NCBI GenBank assembly: GCA_030248065.1
Contig: JASAMV010006220.1
Location: forward strand, 1 to 64,000
DNA: 64,000 nt
From: Rhynchonema sp. JSB1_4
Lineage: Eukaryota; Nematoda; Chromadorea; Monhysterida; Xyalidae
Direction: 5' to 3'
A program made the translations under genes and the position numbers. Positions within the stretch are counted from its first letter, which is position 1, and each line of letters begins with the position of its first letter. This document shows positions 32,725 through 43,352 of this stretch, piece after piece. The notes under the pieces are model-generated. The model was given only the letters and a program-made list of their open reading frames with translations, ran no database searches and was not told the DNA's origin.

Positions 32725-35700
32725 ATGAACAATCTGAAGTTGTTACGTCGTTCGCCATCGATCGGCGACCGTGACCATTCTGAGTTGTCCAAGATGGCCG
32801 AAGAGATTGTGCGCGCCGGACGAACGTCCGCGATGGTGATGGAAACTGGCCGTAGGAACGCCATTGCCTCGCCGCCGTTGGTTGAAACGTGTTCTCAGTT
32901 GTTGTTGTTCCCTTACCACGTTTCCACAAGTTTCAGTCAAACTTGGCGGACCAGGTGCCGGTGTCATTCAGATTGGAATTACAGCTGTGTCCTATTGTAG
33001 CCACCCATACTTGTCCGACCTGTCCGTCCACGGTCTTTCACCGTTTCGTCATCATCGTGGTCTCATCTGGCGGCTGGTCTTCGGTCTGTTTCTCGTCGGA
33101 GTTTGGACGCTGTGCGGATTTCAGATTGTGCAGGTCGGTTGGCCGTTCTTTTATTTGCATGGCAACCACAGCAAAAAGAACAATGGTATTTCAGTGATGT
33201 CGTTTGGTGCTTGCTAAGTGCCGTGCGATGCTTTAGTCTAATCGAATTTCGTAAAGTTGAGCAAATGTTATGTTTCTATACCTACAATCGGCAGGTGGTC
33301 AACATCTACTTGCGCCATGATATCAACGTCAACGTCCGGTATTGGCAGGACACCGACTTTGAGTTCCCGGTGGTTACCGTCTGTAATTTGAACCCGGCAC
33401 GAAGGTCCGCACTGCAGGAAGTGCCCAAATTGCGCAAGTAAGTACCTAATTGATTCTGATGCACTTGCTATACACACCAGACCAGCGCACATACCGACAA
33501 CGATTCAACGAGACGAAGCTTCTGGCTTAGAACTAACGAGCCTCCCCAGTTGAAATATTACTAAGCGTTGAAAAATACATCTTCTAAGACGTTTCCCTCA
33601 TTGTATGTGCACAACTTCATTTAGGAGCATTTTCGATCAATTAGGCGAGCTTGAAGAGTCGATCATTTCCAACCGCGAGAACGGATCGGTCCCCGAAGGA
33701 GGCTTTTCGTCACGCGAAATGCTCCAACGCGAACTACACTATCAGTTGTACAAGCACAAGGTATTTATGAGCCTTTGCAGATAAGAAGTGACCGTCTGGG
33801 GTCAGAGTGCCTAGAAATTTGTTTCGAATTTTTCGTCCTAACGAGGAGCTTTCGTGTCGATTAGAACTGAAGAAGACTTTGAGACGCTCTAATTCAGTGA
33901 CAGAGCGATTAACGTTGCGAATTTTCACTTTATTGCGAAACCAAAAAAAATTGGAAAAGTTATTTTTGTTTGTTTTCTGTGCTTGAGTGTGTGTGTTTGT
34001 TTGCGTTACATCCCAGTGTGGAGAAACGCGTGGTATACGGCTCAGTCACTGAAATCTTCTTGCGGGAATTTGTCACAGCAAAAAGTAGTCAGCGTGATCC
34101 GCCTGTCAAGAATCATAAATACAGAAAGTGCTCGGAATTGTGGGTATTGGGACCCACAAATAATGAAAAAGCTCGGTCATGTACAAAGCGGTCACTTGTC
34201 ATCTGCAAATGCCCTTAACGCCGCACTAACATTGCCTAATCATTGAATTCCGCTGGCTTGAGTTCACCTTGCTGACAACCAAATGTATTGAAGATAACCT
34301 ATACGGAAGTGGGTCACACGCGGGAAAAGATGTTTGTGCAATGCCTATTCCAAGGCAGACACTGTCAAGCGAATGCGATTCGTTACTGGGCGCATGGGAC
34401 TTATGGTGAGCAAGCAGGGATTTCCAATTGATAGGAAAGATGAGCGAGGAATGGGCTGGAGAGGAATGACCAGTCACCAGTCTTCCTTCTATTACGTATA
34501 CAATGTAACTCAAAATTATGAATTGATTTGCTTACAACTTGCCAAACAATAACAATAAGGCGACAATCAGGTGCGTGCTACACAATCAACATCAACATGT
34601 CGGAGCGTGCCAATTTCGTCGGTCCTCAATTCGGTCTGGAATTGGTGTTGGATGACGATGCACTCGAGTACATGCCCAGTCAATCGGCTGCGCTCGGATT
34701 CAGGGCACGTCTTCTTTCTGACTCAAACCACAAATTGGTCTAGGTTGCTCATGCCTGTGATGCCGTTACTGTGCATTTCTTCTGATTGTTGCATTGTGCA
34801 TTGTTGCGACCGACTACCGATTTCGATTAGTACTTGACACATTCCGTTCAGATCAGCATCAACCACGAGGCGTACCCGCCGACACCAGCTGACAACGGCA
34901 TCAGCATTTCACCCGGATTCCGGACGTCGGTCGGATTGACCAAGACACGAATCGATCGACTCGATTGGAAACACAAAGGGGGACGACCGTGTGGCGGCAA
35001 CAACGAATTGATGCGTCAATACGCCATTGGGTTGTAAGGCGTTATCCAGGACCTGGATTCAGTTTCGGCTACAATCGACTCCCGTCATAACGGAATTGCT
35101 GTGATATTTTGTCCATTGTAGCTATGTAATTTACCAGATTAGGACCCACCATAGAAAAAGACGAGAACTCGTGGCAGAAAAGTATTCCATTATGGTCAAG
35201 CGCGTCAAAACCGCACAAACGGGCAAATGCATTGTGAACGCAGGTGAAGGGCACGCATGCCACTGAACATTGCAGCTGGCGCAACATCACCGGCCGTCTC
35301 AACTACACGCGACCACTTTGTGTCCGTTCGTGTTATCTGGAACACGTTGTGAGTCGCTGTGGCTGTGTCGATGCCGAGGCCATGCCATTCGAATACAGGT
35401 TGCACATCAAGGGGGTCAACTACAGTTTTAACCTGATAATTTCATTTCAGTTCAAAAAACGCAAACGTGTGCTCTCAAGCGACAAGCAGTGCGCAAAATA
35501 GTTCATCAGATGCTAGTGATTCAGTTCAACATCCAATCGGCAATGTTTCCGTTTGTCAGGGGTGACGAAGGAGACGTGGGGGAGCGAAGGCGTGCCAACT
35601 CGACGCTCGAGGCTTGTTACTACAAGAACGACGAGCAGAACATGTGCATCCGACAGGTGATATTTATGACCAAGAACACAAAAGACAAATTTTGGACAAA

Positions 35701-36608
35701 CTGGTTTTCTCAGAGAACGAAGTATATATACATAGTTATATGCTTTTGCATTGCTTACGCTCCTTAATGCACACCATTATCTAATCTATGTCAACCTTTG
35801 TGATCACGACACAGCATCAAGGTTGCTGCACAGGTACTAATCGACATTGAAATGAACAAGATCTGCTACGAAGACATGTGTCCGCAAGAGTGTGTCTACA
35901 CGAACTACCTACAAAAGATCACACAAAGTCTCTGGCCGCGACAAGAGTATCTGGAGTCGAAGCTGAAAATGTGGGGTCAGCAACGACCAGATCTCATTAA
36001 GATTGACACCCTACATAAACGGTCGCAAATGTCGCGTCATCTTGCTGCTTTGGTCGTGTTCTTCGAGGTGACTGATTGGTTTTCAAGGTGCAGCCAGGTG
36101 GAACTGAGTTGTTCCTAAGAACAAGGTTTTGCGCATATGTACCTATGTATGTACGTAATACGCGCAGCAGCACTTTCCTTTCCATGATTGGTAAGGACAC
36201 CGCAAAACACAGTTTGTTTTCGACATTTAGCAAATTGGTAATTTTGGCTGTTGGCCATTTGGCTGGGTATATACAGTCCATTTGACGAATTCAATGGTTT
36301 TGTACTTGCAGTCATCCGAGTACAAATTGATCGAACAAAAGGAGGCGATGAATTTCTGGCAGTTGATGTCTGCGATCGGCGGTTCAATGGGTCTGTACGC
36401 GGGCATGTCGTTTCTGTCCGTGATTGAGTGTCTCGATCTGTGCGCTCGTCGTGTTCGAAAATGTCGACCACAAGAGCTGCACGACCATCGACGTCACGCT
36501 GCAAGACATTTTCGCAAGTCGTTCAGTCACGTGCGAATGAAGTTGACCAGTTTGAGTGGCGCACAAACGTCGCTCGATCAGCAGGATGGACACGTGGATT
36601 TGGGATGA
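32725..36608 (+). CDS. DEG/ENaC-family sodium channel subunit (11 exons)
   Basis: This is a trimeric amiloride-sensitive-type cation channel subunit of the plasma membrane. Exons: 32725-32880, 32972-33133, 33295-33437, 33625-33760, 34294-34405, 34571-34704, 34852-35033, 35276-35398, 35560-35656, 35834-36067, 36312-36608; 591 residues. Visible are the N-terminal His-Gly gating motif (LSVHGLSPF), TM1 (WRLVFGLFLVGVWTL), FEFPVVTVCNLNPAR, MFVQCLFQGRHC, GACYTIN, SPGFRTSVGLTKTRIDRL and the cysteine-rich domain (LCVRSCYLEHVVSRCGCVD, YEDMCPQECVY). The pore/TM2 reads GGSMGLYAGMSFLSVIE, with GMS at the G/S-x-S selectivity filter. The basic C-terminal tail is ~75 residues. Intron 6 appears to use a GC donor (34705). 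The exon 1/2 junction and the exon 7 end (35033 versus 35030) are the least certain. It could be a degenerin, an acid-sensing or a peptide-gated channel; the sequence does not decide. Confidence 0.94.
34705..34706 (+). other. Probable GC 5' splice site (DEG/ENaC intron 6)
   Basis: The conserved ...ALGFR joins to ISINHEAYPP only if the intron starts GCACGT after AGG at 34704. No GT donor nearby preserves the phase. The flanking consensus is weaker than in the ALDH1L1 example. Confidence 0.55.
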
Positions 36609-37585
36609 CCAAACATGATTAAAATTGGACGCGGAAATTTATTGTTCGGTGCAAAGTGGCAAAGACAAATTCTCAATGTGAGACTGGGTGCTGTCTTGTG
36701 GACGTGCTTTGCACAAAAGATGATAGTCGTATCGTTATCCTCAATGGGAGCCTGTGGCCATACACCTTTTATTGAACCTTCAGTCAAATCTGACCTCTTA
36801 TACCAATAATTGGGCCCCACCCCTTTAAACAACTGTGAACCTCATCAACTCTTGTCGGACTCGCAGTCACATTTTTGCCCATAACTATTTCGGAAAATGG
36901 AGTATATGTATGTATATATAAATATTTACGCCTCAGTAGCGTGCACCTTTGTTATTGAGTATCGTCGTTACAGTGTTTGGTCCGAAACATTTAGGACAGA
37001 CGTTGGACCGTTGCTTGCGCATCGAAAGTTTATGGGCCGCATCAACTTTGAAGCAAGTCCATTGGCATGGATTTGGTTTAATTTTGGTTGAGCTGTATTC
37101 TGTGATAGTGTTAGCGCATTAATTTGGACAAGCGTAAAAGTTTTTTATTTGGTGAAGGGGTAGAACTTTTTATTGGATCCGTTCAAGTCAACTTCAAAAT
37201 AATTCGTCTCATGAGTTCGTGGCTGGACTATGCGTGTTTACTGTTGTGTGTTTTGCGAACACAGTTTCAGTTGTGCTCGTTTCATTGATATTGCTGGCAT
37301 TTATTGTATCTCATGCCCGTTGCCAATTCACCAATTCTTCGTTCGATCCCCTCAATAAAGCACGATGCTATCGATAGGTTGGAGAAGTGTTGCAAAAACA
37401 ATCAGAAAAGAACAATGGTTGACATTCTTCAGACAATAACAACTGCTCAAAAATTGTCGCTGTCACTTGTTCATAATTAACCATGCGCTTCACACAGATT
37501 GTTGACACGCTTTATACCTTCTATAACACCTGTTTTTTTAATTGATTGTCTGGGCCCAAATGCGCAAACATGCGAAGTCACTGGT
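36609..37585. other. Intergenic between convergent genes
   Basis: The DEG/ENaC gene (+) and the membrane-protein cluster (-) converge here. No exon seen. 3' UTRs of both probably occupy part of it; CAATAAAGC at about 37353 is a distant poly(A) candidate. Confidence 0.5.
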
Positions 37586-39267
37586 CTAACAAGACTCAAT
37601 CAAATAAGTTTTCTTTCCAACGAATCCTTTGGTCAATTCCTGTACTGATTGTGCAACGCTGATGAGCAGTTGTGAGATGGTGATGTTTCGCACGAACATG
37701 TAAAATCCAATAAATGCAATCTTGAAGGCCAGATTATTGATGAAGGTCGGGTTGAGGTCAGTGAGAAAAAACAGACCAAACAATTCACCCAGATACGAAT
37801 GGAATGTTTGCGTTAAGGCATGCACTATGATGAGGTACAGGCCACCACTGGCCGCCGCTGTATGATACACGCATTGCATGGCTGATACGTGCTGCATTGT
37901 CGGTAACGCTGAAACACACCAAAACTGTCATCAGAATTCAGCAACGTAGCGGACAGCTCAAGTTTAGAAAAATCTGGTGAGCACATTGATTTTTCGGAAT
38001 TAACGCCGTGCTCTTCAAATATGCTATGAAATTAGTAACAATTTATCGGCACAAGTCAACCAACCAATACATCCGATCACCGCCAGGCCAAACCGCCAAT
38101 GGGCCCCAAACCATGAATACTGCAGTCGCATTAAGGCTTGTCCAAATTCGCCACTGGCCACACCGATGAGGCCAAGCACACTGGTGCTCGTCAGGGATAT
38201 GTAGTAGGCACAATCGCTTGGGGTTAGGCTTGGATCGCGGGCTAACTGAGTGCATGTTGGGGACGTGTGCTTAGTGTGACACAAAAGACCTCAGTGGCGT
38301 ACATTGCTGATCAAACCTACAGATACGAAAAACTGAGCAGTGCAAAGTTCTATTCGTCCATTCCTTACCTGATCTTCCAAGGCGAGCACATAGAGCACGT
38401 GCAATAACAGGGCGGTCACACCGCACACGAACAAGTTGAGATCGAATCGCAATTCCATGATGCCTGAGAATGATCTGTAGTCGACAGTAACGCAAAGGAG
38501 ACGTTCGGGGCCGAAACGCAGAAAATTTTTGGCACTTTCTCATGTGTTGGTCCTTTGAAACTTGAACGAACGCTCTCGAAGAATACCGAACCTGTGCACA
38601 TCACACCGACACAGAGCACGGTCAACGCCTTCCATTGAGAATCGCTGAGAGTTAAGGCAGTATTTGGACGATGCAGGGGGTTCATGAAAACGAACGAACT
38701 TTAAATGATCATAAACCTTTTTAAACAACATGGAATTATGTCTTACTGTCTGAGAAACAAATAAACGATCGGGCCCGTTCCACCGACAGCCCAATATGAC
38801 GATGAGTACATTCGGCCCACAAACGATAAAGTGAAATAGGTGTACACTGACAGACACAGCGATGGAAGGAGCATACATCGAAGGGCATTCATACGAAGTC
38901 GGAATCTATAACGGTCGTTGTGGTTGGCACCCGAGAATTGCTGGCGGAAGGGCGCGATGTATGTGAGTATTTAGTTAACAATACAGGTGCTCTTATGTTT
39001 CTATATGAATAAATTAGCCTGACCTTGACGTAAACGCAACGATGACGGCGCACGCGGCGAACTGAGAAAAGAGAATCGTTGTTGGGTAGTTGAAATCGAA
39101 TTTTTCGATCACAATCTGCGAATAAAAATACAGGAATACATTTCCTTGATTGCAATTGTCAAGCATTTATAGACCCAAAATCGTAATTCGAAGTTCGAAC
39201 CAACTCTGGTGAACAGTGACGTGGCCAGTGTGGCTGCTCCGTACATGAAAGCTGAAGATTCATCCAT
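37586..39267 (-). CDS. Multi-pass membrane protein of unrecognised family, paralogue A
   Basis: Exons in transcription order are 39267-39205, 39115-39024, 38940-38747, 38698-38592, 38463-38369, 38245-38065 and 37908-37586. Exon content and phases parallel paralogues B and C. Shared anchors are IEKFDFNYP (B: TEKFYYVFP), RMNALRCMLLPSLCLSVYTY (B: RAKYLLYPSLIYYAYVF), PIVYLFLRHS (B: PVMYLFVRQS), FGAHWRFGLAVIGC (B: FTSGWTFWIAFFFTC) and GLFFLTDLNPTFINN (B: GLYFISDPNPTFVNY). Eight to nine hydrophobic segments are expected. The junction between the second and third exons does not close in phase (phase 2 into apparent phase 0), and about 25 residues present in B are missing there. That suggests an unresolved small exon, a wrong boundary or a decaying gene. 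It is the most diverged of the three. Function unknown. Confidence 0.65.
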
Positions 39268-39976
39268 TGTGGCGAATGGAAAATTCGGAAAAGTAAATAT
39301 GTGACTGAAGTGCCTGGGTAAACGAATATGTGCATTTCACCGTCTAGAAAGGAAACGTCCAAACAACAGAACAGAATTATTATCCATTATCGGAAAGTCA
39401 CTCGCTCATTTAGTATATCGTGACATTGGGTCAAGGAGAGCGAGGGGATGCATGGTGACAGCCAATGAAAAAAGACTTTCTTCTAAAGTGGTCAAGGCAG
39501 CGGAGATATTGCCCTGTGTACCTTGCGGCCTTTCACATGCATTCATGGTTCACGGTCGGCTGAATTGTTGTTCATCGTACTTGTCATGCAAAATTAAACA
39601 ATATTGGAAGGGAACAACGTTTTGCATTCCATGGTTACAGAAACGGAAAGCTATAATGGCAGCATGAAAATAGAAGCATGTCAATATTTAGCATGCTAAC
39701 ACCCAAACCGTGAGCCCCTAAAGTCCTGAACTGAACTGGTTGCATATTGGCCGGTGATCGGCCCGTTTTTGCCGTCGGCTGACTGGGGGCAATTCCACCG
39801 CTCGTTAAAATTAGTGACATAGTCAAACCTCGATACTTCTTCAACGCAAAACGTCACATGGTGCGACAAAACCGGACCAATCACCGTCTTTGACTTCGAC
39901 GTTGATCTTCAATCACGAGAGAGTTCGTGAATAATCACACTGAAGCATCACATGCATAAAAAGTGAAAAATATAAA
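39268..39976. other. Intergenic between paralogues A and B
   Basis: About 700 bases with no exon seen. They presumably hold the 3' UTR of B and the promoter of A. Confidence 0.45.
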
Positions 39977-42623
39977 TCAGCATTGCATCAATTTGTTAAT
40001 CTTGCGTTGATCCACATCTATAACCCTGTCCCTGCCACGTGCCCCTTCCCCCAATCTCCAGGCAGCCGTATAGAACACAGCAGCCAGAAGGCCGACGCCG
40101 ACGCCCATGTAGTTGACAAACGTCGGATTCGGATCACTGATGAAGTACAGGCCCACCGCGTCGCCAATATAGGGATGGAACATTGTCTTCACACAGCCAA
40201 CAACGCACAAATTGATAGTGCATCGATGCGCCATGCATTGGAACATGGCCAGATTCATCAGACATGGGATAGCTGAAATACAGTTGTGGCGTTTGTGTGT
40301 TCACAATCACACACTGGACGATGTCCTGGTGCACCACCACACCTGGACCAAACTCAAACAAAACTCCTCGAAACTGAATATTACTTATATCCGGAACGTT
40401 TCACAATAAAAAGGGTGCAATGTAATTCAAAGACAAAGCAACAAAACGAACTGCAAGTGAAGAAGAACGCAATCCAGAACGTCCATCCACTGGTGAACCA
40501 GCTGTTCTTGACGTACAGAAATGAATCGACGATTTCATCATTGAAAAGGTCAATCGCCAGGAAGAACACAAATGCGTGAATGGCGTTGTAATAGAGCGCC
40601 TCGATTGGGGTGATGTTTTGCTCCTGAACTCAACAATCGTCATCCAGTTATGAACAGGGCTGTCGGACTGACGTCTTGGTGCTTGGACCAAATTACTCAT
40701 CCTAAACGTTTTACTACAAAGACCGGCGCTAGAGCTTGAGCCCAAACCAATGATAAACGAACATTACATAGGTGGAAAGTTTGCAGTGGCGTAGGAGAGG
40801 GGTATGGGTACACTAACAGCCGCTACACCAACCAAGCGACGACGTGTTTGAAACATTACCAACCTGAATGGCTTTTTCCATGTAGACGAGCGCAGCAACC
40901 TGCAGCAACGCACCGAACAGTCCGTGTGTCAACGAACGGGTGTCGAGTCCGGTGTCGAAGTAAGCTGCAGCAAGATCGTCGTCTGACACTTCGTGCACCA
41001 AACGGGACGGAACTGAACATCGTGTCAGTGCCAGTGTGTGTGTGTGTCAATGGGCCGTGTTCACAACGTTCGCTTGTTTTCGATCGTGAGATGTTCACAT
41101 TGGCTACTTAGGTACATATTTCTGTTTTTTCTAAAGCACCATTCTTGACCAGTGAAAGTTCGGAGAGAATTGTTAAACCGGTCACCACTAGTGCAAGAAA
41201 CGAAAATCAGGATATGAACTGTTGATCGAGCTGACGATTGCAGTCGCGATTACACGAGCTTTGTGAATGCGGCCCAATATGTGAAACGAACACGTTTCAG
41301 TTCCGCCTCTGTTAAGTTTTCTCCTCAGTCCACGCACTCCGTACTTTTTTTTATCAACTAGAACCCTGGCCTTATTTGGGTTCAAATGTTTGTTTGCAAA
41401 ATGTGGTTTTATGACGGTTTATGTAAGTATTCCCATACGGAATTTGAAGAAAGTGATTAGGATAATGTTGGGAATGTAAAAAGTTCAGAGAAAATAAAGA
41501 ACGCATGAGTCATTGTCAGAATTTTATCTCAAGAACTGTTCTAAAGTAACGTGTATTGGAATGCACATAGAATGAGAGTGTGATGACATTCAGCAATTCG
41601 ACTAACCAGCGAACGTGCCCGCAATGCACACAATCATCATGGCGATGGTCGACAGTCGATTGGGTGTGATGAACCCGGGCATGAAACGCTCGCCCGATCG
41701 ACGCATACTCTGACGCACGAACAGGTACATCACCGGCACCCACGATTTGTACATGTAGTACTGAAACATCACAGGGTTTGTGCGGTTATGGGGTACTAGT
41801 AGCGCTCGAGCTCAGCAGCGGCTTACACTAACGTGTTCTTAGGCTTAAGAGGGTCGAGGATTGTTTGGTAAGCCCAAGCCCAGATCTTATCCTGAATATA
41901 AGCATGAGCCTAAGTTCAAGCCGCAGGTCTTAACCGAGTGCCTGAGCCACCGCCCACCGCGAGTGCAACCAGTACCGCTATTGCAATCTCTGGCTGATGT
42001 TACAAGGTGGTGCTTTCAAAGTGCTACCTGCCCTGGCGACGATTTGGTGCACTCCCCTTCTGTGAAAGAAGGCTGAAACGATCGATCACTCGTTCAACAA
42101 CGAAATACTATAAAAAACAGTCTCTTTCACGCTCACTCACTTGCGGTAGATACTCCTCGTAGACATACCACAGCTGGTAGAACACATAGGCGTAGTAGAT
42201 TAACGATGGATAGAGCAGATATTTGGCACGGGTAAATTCGTACATCCGGGGCACCGACAGGTAGCCACGTACGCTGAAATATTTAATCGGCTGCAATGAC
42301 CGGATAGCAAAGTGCGAATTCCAGATTATTGTGAACAAACCGAACCGAAAATATGACAGCACAAGGATGGTGAACAAACTCTGGGCAGTCAACAGCACGA
42401 TTGGAAAGACGTAGTAGAATTTTTCGGTCATGACCTGTGATAAAATGTCAGATACTGCATACGTGGTTTTAAAGCCAAGAAACAACAGTTTTTATCTCAT
42501 GTAAGAACTAACTTTAAGACAAAACACGAGTAACAAGTTCATTAATCCATAAAGCAGCGGTGCCTTGCCACGTGTGCGGTACTCAAGCCAATCTAGCATC
42601 AGCATGTCAGATTGACGGTCCAT
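39977..42623 (-). CDS. Multi-pass membrane protein of unrecognised family, paralogue B
   Basis: Six exons in transcription order, 42623-42513, 42434-42141, 41760-41607, 41012-40864, 40623-40452 and 40272-39977, close perfectly in phase and give 391 residues. The N-terminus is cytosol-like (MDRQSDMLMLDWLEYRTRG). About nine hydrophobic stretches follow, e.g. LLYGLMNLLLVFCL, VLLTAQSLFTILVLSYF, YPSLIYYAYVFYQLWYV, STIAMMIVCIAGTF, ALLQVAALVYM, IHAFVFFLAIDL and GVGVGLLAAVFYTAAW. Conserved with A and C are an RGxxSxPR..EFTR loop, YLFVRQS and YFISDPNPTF. There is no signal peptide and no recognised transporter or enzyme signature. The three genes are tandem, same strand and share intron positions, so they arose by local duplication; B is the best preserved and the best model for a profile search. 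Confidence 0.82.
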
Positions 42624-43352
42624 GTTTGATTTCAAGATCCTCGATTAATGACGCCGCCTGAAACTGGTGTACTTGAGACGCGTGACTGTGGGCGGATGTG
42701 GGTAAGATCGAAAAAAAGTGTCTCCATGCAAAAACGCAAAAATGGACTGAAACAGCTGTCGTAATCGAGAAAGGAGCTCGTTCTCATTGCCTGTGCCTCG
42801 CACATGTGTTGCGCGCCGTGACCGTGTGTGCGTGTGGGCCGTTGAGCGTCGCTGCAAATGCGACGGGCCCGAAAATACTTGATCGCAAATTTTGCGGTTT
42901 GCGCCCTCAGAGAACCTGAGCATGGCCAGCAATTCTATTCTCAAAACTCAATTATTGTCGTGCATGCGATATGTGTTAACGTGAACGTTACACGAAAGTT
43001 AATTAACGAATGTGTGCATTGCATACGTGTGCAGTCAAAGACGACAATTACGTTTTGCGTGCCGTGAATAGAACACTAGTGGTTGGGTCGCACTACGTGG
43101 CAAGGGATCATAAAACAACACGCTTTGACCACTCTTCGTCGCTGTATGAAACATCAACTGCAATCATTCTGGGAGTTACCATTGTTTTACTCGATGAACG
43201 CACAACCTCATTACACCAAGCCGAGTTTTAAGAAAAAGATATCACAATGAAAGAAACAATTCAGCCAATTATTGAGTCATGATCACAGAGCTCAGAAAAC
43301 CTGCCTTTGTCATCGAATATGGCTCAAGAATGTTGATCATAATCTCGCAATA
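42624..43352. other. Intergenic between paralogues B and C
   Basis: About 730 bases without a credible exon; promoter of B and 3' end of C expected here. Confidence 0.45.

Noticed and set aside
35433..35559. Alternative DEG/ENaC exon beginning after TTTCAG at 35450
   Set aside because: The frame ends in a stop after about 36 codons. Skipping directly to 35560 restores the family-like Y-x-C region in phase.
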